Counted from the first letter of the stretch, positions 6,733 to 15,210 are shown. The stretch is 43,205 bases of DNA from Spirochaetales bacterium (GCA_030540405.1 JAUNWH010000015.1:10124-53328), one strand, 5' to 3'. The notes: generated by a model from the sequence alone, not told the origin. Translations and numbers: made by a program.

Positions 6733-7914
6733 CTATTCAGTTTTTTCTAATAGACATACGCAGTATGCTCTTATTGCGTTGCCTGCTCCTACGGCGTCTT
6801 GCTTTTCGTTTGTTTTTGCTTTTACAAAAATGTTTTTTGAGTCAGTTTTGAGTATGTCTGCAATTGAGCTTATTATTTTTTCGCGCCAGAGAAGCAATTT
6901 CGGTTTTTCTGTTTCTACTACGCAGTCAAGGTTTCCTAAAGTCCAGCCTTCGGATTTTACGTCCGCCCAGATTTTTTTTAGAAGCTCAGCGGAATCGGCG
7001 TTTTTCCATTTGGGATCTTCGCTTGGAAAATATGAGCCTATGTCTCCCATGCCGGATGCTCCTAAAAGCGCGTCGCTGATTGCATGAAGCAGAACATCTC
7101 CGTCTGAATGTCCGAGCTCTCCTTTTTCCGCAGGAATTTCAACTCCGCCCAAAATAAACTTTCTGCCTTCAACAAGTCTGTGCAAGTCTGTTCCAATTCC
7201 TATGCGGATCATTTTTGTTTCCTTGGAAATATCCTGAATAAAAGTTATCTTCTTGTTTTTTTCGCTGCCTTCAACAACGTGAACTTTTTTTCCGCCTGTA
7301 AAATCAGGAAAAGCGTCCCACACTTCTGTGTCGTCCGTGAACTCAAGTTTTTTTTGAAAAGCAGCTTTGTGGCATTCAATCAGCGGCTCAAGCAAAAATC
7401 CCTGCGGAGTCTGCACGGCTCCCAAATTTTTTCTTACAAGATGACGGCTGATTGTTCCGTCCGGTGCAATTTCTTTTTGTGTGTCAACAGGCTGAATTGC
7501 CGGGACTGCCGCTCCAAATTCTTGCACTTTAGAAATTACATCCTGAATTATTTTTTTTGAAACAAATGGACGCGCGCCGTCGTGTATTAGCACAATTGAA
7601 TTTTTATTTTTGATTTTGCAAAGCGCCTTGAAAACTGACTCTTGCCTCGTGGCTCCGCCTTCCGCAAAAGTCAGCGTTGTGTTCTTTAAAAGGCTTTCTA
7701 GTTCCGTGTCGGCAAGCAATGCGGCTTTTGCTTCCTGCTCGCCGTCTTTTGGAATGGAAACTATAATTTCTGAAAAATCCGTAGCTTCAATAAAAGCACG
7801 GACCGATTCAGAAAGCACAGTTCCCTTTTTTAATGGAAGGTATTCTTTTTTTTTGCCAAGCCCCATCCGGCTGGAAGATCCTGCTGCGGCTATGACAAGA
7901 ACTTTATTAATCAT
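6733..7914 (-). CDS. ispDF: Bifunctional IspD-IspF (MEP-pathway isoprenoid synthesis)
   Basis: A 393-residue fusion carrying two non-consecutive steps of the MEP pathway. Residues 1-230 are IspD, 2-C-methylerythritol 4-phosphate cytidylyltransferase, with the CTP-binding loop A-A-A-G-S-S-S-R-M-G (about 9-18) and I-H-D-G-A-R-P-F-V (about 110). From residue 235 (M-I-R-I-G-I-G-T-D-L-H) follows IspF, the MEcPP synthase, with metal ligands in D-x-H (about 243-245) and the His of L-G-H-S-D-G-D-V-L-L-H (about 269). The frame extends upstream through the acidic tail codons of carD, but M-I-N-K-V-L-V-I at 7914 (or the ATG at 7917) is the natural start, overlapping the carD stop. IspE is not in the window. 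Fusions of this kind are known in several bacteria. Confidence 0.95.
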   Translation of the reverse strand: MINKVLVIAAAGSSSRMGLGKKKEYLPLKKGTVLSESVRAFIEATDFSEIIVSIPKDGEQEAKAALLADTELESLLKNTTLTFAEGGATRQESVFKALCKIKNKNSIVLIHDGARPFVSKKIIQDVISKVQEFGAAVPAIQPVDTQKEIAPDGTISRHLVRKNLGAVQTPQGFLLEPLIECHKAAFQKKLEFTDDTEVWDAFPDFTGGKKVHVVEGSEKNKKITFIQDISKETKMIRIGIGTDLHRLVEGRKFILGGVEIPAEKGELGHSDGDVLLHAISDALLGASGMGDIGSYFPSEDPKWKNADSAELLKKIWADVKSEGWTLGNLDCVVETEKPKLLLWREKIISSIADILKTDSKNIFVKAKTNEKQDAVGAGNAIRAYCVCLLEKTE

Positions 7915-8527
7915 CATCCTCGCTGTCAAAGTCTTCGGAATCTTTTTCGTTAGATGAAGTTTCTTCTTCAAACTCATCTTCGTCTTCATCATCGTCAGCA
8001 AAGGCTTGTTTCTTTTCAATCTTTAAACCGAGCGGCTCAAGTTTTTCATGCAGCATGGCTTCAACTTCTTTGTCGGAAATTCCAAAGGCTTCTGCAATTT
8101 CGTCCTCAAGAAGTTTTTTTGCATTGTCATAAAGTTTGCGCTCAAGAATTGGAAGTTCCTTTACCTTTGAACGGTGGTAAAGACAGCGCACGATTGCCGC
8201 AATGTCGCCGATTGTGCCTTTTTTGAGCAGGTCAAGGTTCATCTGGTAGCGAAGTTTCCAGTCGGAAGTAGGAGGCTCAAAGTCATCGCTGATTGAATTC
8301 AGTGCTGCCTGAGCTTCATCTTTTGAAACTATTGCGCGGATTCCTAAGTCTTTTGATTTTGAAACAGGAACCATTACATTCATGTCGGAAACTTCAAGAT
8401 AAATTTTGTAGTAATATGTAGGCTCGTTGTTGAAGTCTTTTTTGAAAATCTCTGTGATTTTTCCAACGCCCTGGCTTGGGTAAACAACTTTTTGGTTTAC
8501 AGAAAATTCTGTCTTTGGTTTTGCCAT
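7907..8527 (-). CDS. carD: CarD-family RNA-polymerase-binding transcription regulator
   Basis: A 206-residue CarD/CdnL protein. The RNA-polymerase-interacting domain is at the N-terminus (F-S-V-N-Q-K-V-V-Y-P-S-Q-G-V-G-K-I, residues 8-24) and a helical DNA-contacting domain follows (W-K-L-R-Y-Q-M-N-L-D-L-L-K-K-G, then Y-H-R-S-K-V-K-E-L-P). The last 30 residues are almost entirely Asp/Glu/Ser, an unusual acidic tail. In relatives CarD stabilises open promoter complexes. The start at 8527 (MAKPKTEF) is chosen over the upstream ATG at 8602 because the promoter lies between them. It heads an operon with ispDF, overlapping it by 8 bases. Confidence 0.92.
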   Translation of the reverse strand: MAKPKTEFSVNQKVVYPSQGVGKITEIFKKDFNNEPTYYYKIYLEVSDMNVMVPVSKSKDLGIRAIVSKDEAQAALNSISDDFEPPTSDWKLRYQMNLDLLKKGTIGDIAAIVRCLYHRSKVKELPILERKLYDNAKKLLEDEIAEAFGISDKEVEAMLHEKLEPLGLKIEKKQAFADDDEDEDEFEEETSSNEKDSEDFDSEDDD

Positions 8528-8536
8528 AATGAAATT

Positions 8537-8565
8537 ATTGTAGCACAGTTTCTTTAAAAATTCAA
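8537..8565 (-). promoter_or_regulatory. carD promoter
   Basis: Minus strand: TTGAAT (8560-8565), 17 bp, TACAAT (8537-8542), then 9 bases to the ATG at 8527. No Shine-Dalgarno sequence lies in the gap, and the predicted leader is only about 3 nt. Confidence 0.6.
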
Positions 8566-8684
8566 CGCTGAAAAAAACGGCTGAATCAATTGGCAGACAC
8601 ATTATTTTTTACGACTGACTTTTTGCTTCTATTGTGTTATACTTCTGCAAAATTCTTGGAAACAATGTCTTTAATTTAAAGGCT

Positions 8685-8760
8685 TGTCATTGCCGGATTC
8701 GCACTGGCAATCTAATAAACTTTATGTTGACAGATATTCTGGTCAAGCCCGAATATGACA
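8685..8760. repeat. Inverted pair of 29 bp repeat arms (REP/BIME-like)
   Basis: Arm 1 (8685-8713) begins TGTCATTGCC and ends TGGCAATCT; arm 2 (8732-8760), read on the minus strand, begins TGTCATATTCGGGCTTGAC and ends GAATATCT. Each arm is itself a stem-loop and the two are inverted around an 18 bp spacer. The same arm occurs at 28948, 28991, 33327 and 37377. The element fills much of the gap in front of the aminopeptidase gene. Confidence 0.75.
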
Positions 8761-8800
8761 TGGATTTAATTTAACGGTATTGATTATCATGGAGAACAAA

Positions 8801-10135
8801 ATGGATTTAATAGAAGAATATAAGAAATTTCTTGAAAACGGAAAAACTGAGCGCGAGTGTGTTTCGCTTATAATTCAGCTTGCGGAAAAAAACGGATACA
8901 AGGACATTCAGAAAACAGATTTCTTAAAGCCAGGCGAAAAAGTCTACGTCTGCAAACGCAATAAAAGCATCGCGCTTTTTGAAATCGGTACAGGCTCTAT
9001 TGAAAACGGAATGAACATTCTTGGGGCGCACATCGATTCTCCGCGCTTGGATGTAAAGCAGAATCCGCTTTATGAAAAAGATTTCCTTGTCTACTTGAAC
9101 ACGCATTATTACGGCGGAATAAAAAAATATCAGTGGGTTACTTTGCCGCTTGCCTTGCATGGAATTGTTTGCCTAAAGGACGGTTCTACTGTAAAAGTTT
9201 CAATTGGCGAAAAATCCGATGAGCCTGTTTTTTGCATTTCTGATATTCTTCCGCACCTTGCCCAAAAACAGATGAAAGAAACTGCTGCTGATTTTATAGA
9301 CGGAGAAAGCCTTGATTTAATCTGCGGAAGTGAAATTCCATCTACTCAATATGAAGATTCAGAGTCAAAAGAAAAAGACAAGGCAAAAAAACTTGTTCTG
9401 GAAATTTTAAAGGAAAAATACGGAATTGAAGAAAAAGATTTTAATTCCGCAGAACTTGAAGTTGTTCCTGCCGGAGCTCCAAGAGATTTGGGATTTGACC
9501 GAAGCTTGATTTTGGCTTACGGACAAGACGACCGTTCTTGCGCTTACACTTCTGCACAGGCGATGGTTGACAGCAAGGCTTCTTCAAGGACAAACTGCTG
9601 CATTTGTGTTGACAAGGAAGAAATCGGAAGCTATGGCGCAACTGGAATGGGAAGTCATTTTATGGAAAATGCAGTTGCAGAAGTTGTTGCCCGGCTTGGT
9701 GAATATTCAGAGCTTGCTGTGCGTCGCTGCCTTAATAACAGCTGGATGCTTTCTAGCGATGTGAATTCAGCTTACGACCCGATGAATGCGAATTTGTTCG
9801 ACAAGGAAAATTCTTCGTTCCTTGGCGGCGGAATCGTTTTCCAAAAGTATACTGGTTCGCGCGGAAAGTCCGGGGCAAGCGATGCGGATCCTGAATTCAT
9901 TGCAAAGCTTAGAAATATCCTTGATTCTGGAAATGTAAAATATCAGCTTGCAGAGCTTGGTAAAGTTGACCAGGGCGGCGGCGGAACAATTGCTCATCTT
10001 GCCGCAAAGTATGGAATGTATGTTCTTGATGCCGGCGTTGCGGTTTTGAGCATGCACGCTCCGTGGGAAATCACTTCAAAAGAAGACATTCAGCAGGCGT
10101 ACAACGGGTACAAGCTTTTCTTGGGAATGGAATAA
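8801..10135 (+). CDS. M18-family aminopeptidase
   Basis: A 444-residue zinc aminopeptidase of family M18 (aspartyl aminopeptidase type), normal length. Metal-binding and catalytic blocks are visible: G-A-H-I-D-S-P-R-L-D (about 75-84), G-Q-D-D-R-S-C-A-Y, D-K-E-E-I-G-S-Y-G (about 270), and the C-terminal S-M-H-A-P-W-E-I. M18 enzymes release N-terminal residues from peptides in the cytoplasm as large tetrahedral complexes. The start at 8801 is chosen because GGAG (8791-8794) lies 6 bases before it; ATG 8789 and TTG 8780 are in frame. The stop overlaps the next start as TAATG, giving an operon with the HAD phosphatase and luxS. Confidence 0.93.
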   Translation: MDLIEEYKKFLENGKTERECVSLIIQLAEKNGYKDIQKTDFLKPGEKVYVCKRNKSIALFEIGTGSIENGMNILGAHIDSPRLDVKQNPLYEKDFLVYLNTHYYGGIKKYQWVTLPLALHGIVCLKDGSTVKVSIGEKSDEPVFCISDILPHLAQKQMKETAADFIDGESLDLICGSEIPSTQYEDSESKEKDKAKKLVLEILKEKYGIEEKDFNSAELEVVPAGAPRDLGFDRSLILAYGQDDRSCAYTSAQAMVDSKASSRTNCCICVDKEEIGSYGATGMGSHFMENAVAEVVARLGEYSELAVRRCLNNSWMLSSDVNSAYDPMNANLFDKENSSFLGGGIVFQKYTGSRGKSGASDADPEFIAKLRNILDSGNVKYQLAELGKVDQGGGGTIAHLAAKYGMYVLDAGVAVLSMHAPWEITSKEDIQQAYNGYKLFLGME

Positions 10136-10788
10136 TGTTTGACTATATTCTTTTTGATTTTGACGGAACTTTAATGGACACTTCAAAAGGTGTCTTTAAT
10201 TCGTTTGATAAAGTTGTTGCTCATTACGGCTTGAAAATTGACCGCGCGGTTTACAGCACAATGATTGGTCCGCCGTTAAAAGAAAGTTTTTCCAAGACTC
10301 TCAAGCTTCCAGAAAATGAAATTCAAAACGCAATGCAAGTTTACAGAAATTATTATGCGGAAAAAGGAATGTTTGAAGCGGAACTTTACAGCGGCGTTGT
10401 TGAGCTTATAAAGAAATTGCGCGTTGCCGGAAAGAAAATATTTGTTGCAACAAGCAAGCCCGAAGTTTACGCAAGGCAAATTCTTGAGCGCAAGGGAATC
10501 TTGAATCTTTTTGATTTTGTAGGCGGAAGCGACTTGGAAGAAAAATCTCGTGTTGAAAAATGCGATGTTGTAAAATATGTTTTGGAATCAAACGGAATTT
10601 CAGACGAAAAAGAAAAATGCATTTTAATTGGCGACCGGCATTATGATGTGGACGGCGCGCATTCTGCTGGAATAAAGTGCGCTGGAATTCTTTGGGGCTT
10701 TGGAACAAAAGAAGAATTCGAAGACTGCGGCGCGGATTTTATTTTTGAATCTCCAAAAAATGTTGAAGCATTTCTTATTCAAAATTAG
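10135..10788 (+). CDS. HAD-superfamily phosphatase (phosphoglycolate-phosphatase-like)
   Basis: A 217-residue HAD hydrolase, subfamily I with an alpha-helical cap like Gph/PpaX. Motif I is F-D-F-D-G-T-L-M-D-T (residues 7-16) with the nucleophile Asp; motif II V-A-T-S-K-P (about 102); motif III/IV I-L-I-G-D-R-H-Y-D-V-D-G-A (about 164). The start overlaps the aminopeptidase stop by one base (TAATG). The substrate cannot be read from sequence; phosphoglycolate, pyrophosphate or a nucleotide are all possible. It sits between the aminopeptidase and luxS in one operon. Confidence 0.88.
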   Translation: MFDYILFDFDGTLMDTSKGVFNSFDKVVAHYGLKIDRAVYSTMIGPPLKESFSKTLKLPENEIQNAMQVYRNYYAEKGMFEAELYSGVVELIKKLRVAGKKIFVATSKPEVYARQILERKGILNLFDFVGGSDLEEKSRVEKCDVVKYVLESNGISDEKEKCILIGDRHYDVDGAHSAGIKCAGILWGFGTKEEFEDCGADFIFESPKNVEAFLIQN

Positions 10789-10811
10789 TAAATTAAAAAT
10801 GGAGGCAATTT

Positions 10812-11297
10812 ATGGCTGAAAAAAAATACAACGTGGACAGTTTTAATTTGGATCACACAAAGGTTACAGCTCCTTTTGTGCGTTTGGCTTCTGAAAAAAC
10901 AGGCAGAAAGGGCGACATTGTAAGCAAATATGATGTCCGTTTTTGCCAGCCGAACAAGGAATTTATGCCGACTGGAGCGATTCATACCTTGGAGCATCTT
11001 GTTGCTGAATATATAAGAGATGAGCTTCCGCGCATTGTAATTGACTTTAGTCCTATGGGATGCAGAACTGGATTTTATCTTACAGTCTGGGGCGACCACG
11101 AGGAATCTTATATTGCCGAGCATCTTTGCAATGTTCTTGAAAAAGTTGCAGTTTGGGATAAAGAAATTCCTGGAAGCACAGAAGTTGAATGCGGAAACTG
11201 CAAAGACCATGACTTGGAAGGCGCAAAAAAACTTGCCGCCCGCTGGGTCAAGGAAATCAGAGAGAAAGGCTGGAATTGCTACAAAAATTTATCGTAG
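10812..11297 (+). CDS. luxS: S-ribosylhomocysteine lyase LuxS
   Basis: A 161-residue LuxS, full length. It splits S-ribosylhomocysteine into homocysteine and DPD, the precursor of autoinducer-2, in the activated methyl cycle. The metal site H-T-L-E-H is at residues 58-62 with the third ligand Cys in E-C-G-N-C (127); the catalytic Cys is in M-G-C-R-T-G-F-Y (83). A GGAGG ribosome site stands 7 bases before the ATG. It is the third gene of the aminopeptidase-HAD-luxS operon, 23 bp after the phosphatase. No Pfs gene is visible nearby. Confidence 0.97.
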   Translation: MAEKKYNVDSFNLDHTKVTAPFVRLASEKTGRKGDIVSKYDVRFCQPNKEFMPTGAIHTLEHLVAEYIRDELPRIVIDFSPMGCRTGFYLTVWGDHEESYIAEHLCNVLEKVAVWDKEIPGSTEVECGNCKDHDLEGAKKLAARWVKEIREKGWNCYKNLS

Positions 11298-11400
11298 TTT
11301 AGCTTAAAAAAATAATGCTAGAATGCGTTTCGGAAGCAATAGCTTTCAGCGGTCTTTTTATAAAAGTATTTTTCTAATTCGTTCATACTGAGGAGTTGTT

Positions 11401-12921
11401 ATGAACCTGTTTCAAAAATTCAAGGAGACATTTTTTTCTGTCTTCCCGATTATGGTGATTGTTCTTTTGCTTTCAGTCACCGTTGCTCCTTTAAGCCTTA
11501 ATATAATTGTAAGGTTTGTTATAGGAGGAATTCTTGTCGTTGTCGGGCTTACATTTTTTCTGCTTGGCGTTGATATTGGAATTCTTCCTATAGGTGAACG
11601 GAGCGGTGCGGCTCTTACAAGTAAAAAGAATCTTGCCTTGCTTCTTTCTGCTTCATTTTTGATTGGCGTTATGGTTACGATTGCCGAGCCTGATGTTCAA
11701 GTTCTCGCAGATCAAATAAAAAGCCTTTCTTCAAATGTGAACAAATGGGGACTTGTTCTGGGCATTGCGGTTGGCGTAGGTTTCTTTATAACAATCGGAC
11801 TTTGCAGAACTGTTTTTTCTCTTAATCTTAGAACTGTTTTGATTATTTCATATATTGCGTTGTTTTCTCTTGCATTTATGTGTCCAAAGGAACTTCAGGG
11901 CGCGGCGTTTGATGCGGGCGGAGCGACAACAGGACCTATGACAGTTCCGTTTATTATGGCTCTTGGAATGGGAGTTGCTTCCGTTCGTCATGCAGGCTCT
12001 TCAAAAGAAGGTGGAACAAGCGACAGTTCATTTGGTCTTACAGGAATTGCAAGCATCGGACCTATTGCCGCAGTTTGTGTCTATGGAATGATTCTGAATC
12101 TTTCTGGCGCAGGCTCATCTTCTTCAGCTTCTGGGGCGGCGGAATCTTCTGCGGACAATCTGCAGGAAGGGCTTTCAGTTTTCATTGAATATCTGCCGGA
12201 AGTTGTGCGTGAAGTTTTTATGTCAATGCTTCCGCTTGTAATAATGTTTGCTGTTTTCCAAATTTTGCTTTTAAAGCTTCCTCCTGTTCAAATCCGAAAA
12301 GTTGCCCAGGGAATTTTGTACTGTTTCTTTGGACTGATTTTGTTTTTGGTTGGAGCGGACGGCGGATTTATGAGCGCAGGAAAAATGCTTGGCAGTGTTC
12401 TTGGACAGGCGGCTTTTTTCAACGGCGGAATTTGGGTTGCGCTTATAATTGTAGTTTCGCTTTTGTTCGGGGCGATAACGGTCTGCGCAGAGCCTGCCGT
12501 TTGGGTTCTTACAGAGCAGGTTGAAAATGCAACAGGTGGAAACATCAGGAGAAAAGTTATTCTTGCTACTCTTTCACTTGGAGTTGCTTCTTCAATTGCG
12601 TTGTGCATGATTCGCATTTTGTATGGATTCAGCTTGTGGTACATTCTGATTCCGGGATATGCACTTGCGCTTCTTTTGACTTTCTTTAGTCCTGCGCTTT
12701 TTATGGGAATCGCATTTGATTCAGGCGGAGTTGCTTCCGGTCCTATGACCAGCACGTTTATTCTTTCGTTTACAATTGGCGCGGCTTCTGCAAGCGGAAC
12801 TGATTCTGCGGCTGGAGCGTTCGGAGTGATTGCCCTTGTTGCCATGACTCCGCTGATTGCAATTCAGATTCTTGGAATAATTTTCAAGTTGAAGACAAGA
12901 AAAAAGGAGGTTAAGCAATGA
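11401..12921 (+). CDS. DUF1538 membrane protein, two repeated halves
   Basis: A 506-residue integral membrane protein with about 12 hydrophobic segments in two homologous halves. Each half ends with the same signature: G-A-A-F-D-A-G-G-A-T-T-G-P-M-T-V-P-F-I (about 170) and G-I-A-F-D-S-G-G-V-A-S-G-P-M-T-S-T-F-I (about 440). Each also has an A-E-P motif (T-I-A-E-P-D-V-Q-V-L and V-C-A-E-P-A-V-W-V-L). This is the DUF1538 family; some members have been reported as cation/proton antiporters, but the substrate here is unknown. A GAGGAG site precedes the ATG. The stop overlaps the next gene, a double PII-like protein, as ATGA, so the two products are probably partners, as AmtB and GlnK are. Confidence 0.88.
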   Translation: MNLFQKFKETFFSVFPIMVIVLLLSVTVAPLSLNIIVRFVIGGILVVVGLTFFLLGVDIGILPIGERSGAALTSKKNLALLLSASFLIGVMVTIAEPDVQVLADQIKSLSSNVNKWGLVLGIAVGVGFFITIGLCRTVFSLNLRTVLIISYIALFSLAFMCPKELQGAAFDAGGATTGPMTVPFIMALGMGVASVRHAGSSKEGGTSDSSFGLTGIASIGPIAAVCVYGMILNLSGAGSSSSASGAAESSADNLQEGLSVFIEYLPEVVREVFMSMLPLVIMFAVFQILLLKLPPVQIRKVAQGILYCFFGLILFLVGADGGFMSAGKMLGSVLGQAAFFNGGIWVALIIVVSLLFGAITVCAEPAVWVLTEQVENATGGNIRRKVILATLSLGVASSIALCMIRILYGFSLWYILIPGYALALLLTFFSPALFMGIAFDSGGVASGPMTSTFILSFTIGAASASGTDSAAGAFGVIALVAMTPLIAIQILGIIFKLKTRKKEVKQ

Positions 12922-13562
12922 GCGCATTTTATCTTTTATTAGCTGAAGTTCCGCAGAATAAAGCCGAGCTTGTTTCTGATTCTGCTGTAAAGGCTGGAAG
13001 TTTTGGCGGAACTGTTTTGCGAGGAAAAGGAATTTCTTCAAGCGGAATTGCGGATGCTCTTGGACTTGGAGCAAAAACAAAAGACATTGTTCTTATTCTT
13101 GTTGAGCAGGAAAACAAGGAAAAAATTTTTTCAGCGATTCAAGAAGCCTGCGAAAATGAAAAAAAAGATTTTGGTTACCTTTGTGCTTTGGAGTCGGACA
13201 CAATGGTAAAAGCGGGAGTTATAAAAGGAAAGGAAGGCGATGCTATGTCAGAAGGAAAACAGACTTTAATTTCGGTTATTTTGAATAGAGGTTATGCAGA
13301 TGACGCGATGGCTGCGGCAAGAAAAGCTGGAGCTGGCGGCGGAACTGTTATAAATGCAAGAGGAACTGCGCGTGAGGACGATGCAAAATTCTTTGGAATG
13401 CACATTGTTCCAGAAAAAGAAATGCTTATGATTATTGTAGATTCTGAAAAGAAAGATTCAGTTCTTGATGCTGTAAAAAATCTTGCTTGCTTGCAGGAGC
13501 CGGGAAGCGGAATTGTTTTCTGCTCAACTGTAAATTCTTTTTCAACTCTTGGAAAAAAATAA
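12918..13562 (+). CDS. Tandem PII-like signalling protein
   Basis: A 214-residue protein built of two PII-like ferredoxin-fold domains. Domain 1 (about 1-98) has A-V-K-A-G-S-F-G-G-T-V-L-R-G-K-G; domain 2 (about 113-214) has A-A-R-K-A-G-A-G-G-G-T-V-I-N-A-R-G-T and the typical end G-S-G-I-V-F-C-S-T-V. Classical PII proteins are about 112-residue trimers that bind ATP, ADP and 2-oxoglutarate and control transporters or enzymes; this one is a fusion that might form a pseudo-trimer in another stoichiometry. The T-loop tyrosine of GlnB/GlnK is not evident. It overlaps the membrane protein gene by 4 bp and the biotin ligase by 1 bp. Confidence 0.82.
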   Translation: MSAFYLLLAEVPQNKAELVSDSAVKAGSFGGTVLRGKGISSSGIADALGLGAKTKDIVLILVEQENKEKIFSAIQEACENEKKDFGYLCALESDTMVKAGVIKGKEGDAMSEGKQTLISVILNRGYADDAMAAARKAGAGGGTVINARGTAREDDAKFFGMHIVPEKEMLMIIVDSEKKDSVLDAVKNLACLQEPGSGIVFCSTVNSFSTLGKK

Positions 13563-14410
13563 TGGCAAAGGAATTTGAAGCTGAAAATCTTTCTTTAGAC
13601 GGCTGGAAAAAATATTTTAAAATTCATCTGTTTAAAGAAATTGACAGCACAAATTCCGAGCTTGTCCGCCGTGGAAATGCAATATCTCCTCTTTTAAATG
13701 AAGACGGCTCTTTGACTGAAAACGGCGGAATCTTTAACAATACTCTTGTTGCTGCCGAATCCCAAACTTCCGGTCATGGACGCTTGGGACGTTTTTTTTA
13801 TTCGCCGTCTTTGACTGGATCATATTTCAGTTTTTCAGTTGTAAAAGAAGGCGGCATAAAAAATCCTGCGATGTTCACGGTGAGTTCTGCCGTTGGAGTT
13901 TGCCGCGCCATAAAAAAATTATTTGGAGCAAGCTGCTCAATAAAATGGGTGAATGATATTTTTTGCGACGGAAAAAAAGTGTGCGGAATTCTAACTGAAG
14001 GAATTGTAAATTCTTCAAAAGGCATTGTTGAAGCCGCTATAGTTGGAATTGGAATAAATCTTGTTGCGCAAAATGATTTTCCAGAAGAACTTCGCAAAAA
14101 AGCCGGCGGAATTTCTACTGCTGAATTCTTGTCTGAAAAAAAAATAAACAGCCAGAAGTTGACATTTTGCTGCATGGATGAAATAACTGCGATTTTAAAT
14201 TCCGGTGAAAATATTATTCCTGAATATAAAAGCCTTTCTTTTTTGCTTGGCAGGGAACTGGACATTTCTCCTGTAATCGGGCAGGAAAAATCATTTAAAG
14301 CAAAAGCCCTGGACATTACTGATGACGCAGGGCTTCTGGTTGAACTTGCTGACGGAACAAACAAAGTTCTTCATTCCGGCGAAGTTACGCTTCATGCATT
14401 TTTAGGCTAA
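13562..14410 (+). CDS. birA: Biotin-protein ligase (BirA without DNA-binding domain)
   Basis: A 282-residue class I biotin-[carboxylase] ligase. It activates biotin with ATP and attaches it to the carrier domain of carboxylases. Motifs: the nucleotide loop S-G-H-G-R-L-G-R (70-77; canonical G-R-G-R-R-G-R), K-W-V-N-D-I (128-133; usually K-W-P-N-D), and G-I-L-T-E-G. There is no N-terminal helix-turn-helix, so it should not be a repressor. A long acidic insertion (about 40-58) is unusual. The start at 13562 overlaps the PII-like stop as TAATG; ORF codons before it belong to the neighbour. It converges with the lytic transglycosylase, overlapping by 4 bp. Confidence 0.9.
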   Translation: MAKEFEAENLSLDGWKKYFKIHLFKEIDSTNSELVRRGNAISPLLNEDGSLTENGGIFNNTLVAAESQTSGHGRLGRFFYSPSLTGSYFSFSVVKEGGIKNPAMFTVSSAVGVCRAIKKLFGASCSIKWVNDIFCDGKKVCGILTEGIVNSSKGIVEAAIVGIGINLVAQNDFPEELRKKAGGISTAEFLSEKKINSQKLTFCCMDEITAILNSGENIIPEYKSLSFLLGRELDISPVIGQEKSFKAKALDITDDAGLLVELADGTNKVLHSGEVTLHAFLG

Positions 14411-15174
14411 AACTTTTTTGCAAGCAAGTTTTTCTGAGTTTCTGTATTGTACAAAGCCAAAACTTCAACTGCGAAATTATCTTCAAGATCGCGCTTGTAA
14501 TTCTGAATTTTAGAAATATAGTCAAGCGTAATCTGAGGCGTGCTGTTTTTTCTTACTTTGTTTGCTCCGGCGTTGTACATTGCAAGGGCTGCAATTTCGT
14601 TTCCTGCTGTGTTCAGACAAAATCTTAAATGCGAAAGTCCGTAATGCGCAGAAGTTTTTGGATCGTAAAAATCGGATTCTTCTAATTTTGGGAAACTTAT
14701 GTTGTTCAGCTGGAAAAGTCCGCGGTCAATGCTTCCGTTTGTATTTTTGTGCATTGCTGTTACTTTGAAGTTGCTTTCTGTGTGGGCAAGTGCAAACGCA
14801 AGTGAAAGCGGAATGTTAAATTCTTCTGCTGACTGGAGCACTGCCTGCGCAACTTCTCGGCTGTTTACAACTCTTGAGTAGTACCATTCAACTGCGGCTC
14901 TGCTTTGCGGCTGCTTGTAAAGAATAAGCCCGGCATCATCTTTGCTTTTGTTTTCAATTACAAGCTCAGGATATTCCTTGTCAAAAATTGATTCGTAATT
15001 TACAACTTGGTCTTGTGTTGGTTCAGTTTGTATATTTTCTGAAGCCACGGTATTTTCAACTGGCTTTTCAGCAGGAATAAAAACAAGGGTGCATACACAA
15101 AGAGCTACAAAAAACAGGCTGAAAGCTACAGTCCCTGAAACAAGTTTGATGAAATCGTTGTGCTCATAATCCAT
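14407..15174 (-). CDS. Membrane-anchored lytic transglycosylase (SLT domain)
   Basis: A 255-residue protein with one N-terminal membrane segment (V-A-F-S-L-F-F-V-A-L-C-V-C-T-L-V-F, about 15-32), a low-complexity linker and an SLT/goose-lysozyme-like domain from about residue 105. The catalytic Glu is in H-T-E-S-N-F (about 133); D-R-G-L-F-Q-L-N (about 150) and A-M-Y-N-A-G (about 201) are the other family motifs. It should cut the peptidoglycan glycan strand in the periplasm. GGAG lies 8 bases before the ATG. An AGGAGG further upstream serves an overlapping 20-codon frame (ATG at about 15188) in another phase, a possible translational modulator. Confidence 0.88.
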   Translation of the reverse strand: MDYEHNDFIKLVSGTVAFSLFFVALCVCTLVFIPAEKPVENTVASENIQTEPTQDQVVNYESIFDKEYPELVIENKSKDDAGLILYKQPQSRAAVEWYYSRVVNSREVAQAVLQSAEEFNIPLSLAFALAHTESNFKVTAMHKNTNGSIDRGLFQLNNISFPKLEESDFYDPKTSAHYGLSHLRFCLNTAGNEIAALAMYNAGANKVRKNSTPQITLDYISKIQNYKRDLEDNFAVEVLALYNTETQKNLLAKKF

Positions 15175-15210
15175 GGTATATTCTCCATAAAAGTTGTTTT
15201 CCTCCTGTAA

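Noticed and set aside
6662-7087. Plus-strand frame across the antitoxin promoter and ispDF
   Set aside because: It runs antisense to the IspF domain and has no coding character; the minus-strand genes explain the region.
8603-8800. Small RNA gene in front of the aminopeptidase
   Set aside because: The hairpins there are explained by the dispersed 29 bp arm repeat, and no promoter/terminator pair encloses them.
12288-12845. 185-codon frame opposite the DUF1538 gene
   Set aside because: Antisense shadow of a membrane protein gene, with no start signals or family motifs.
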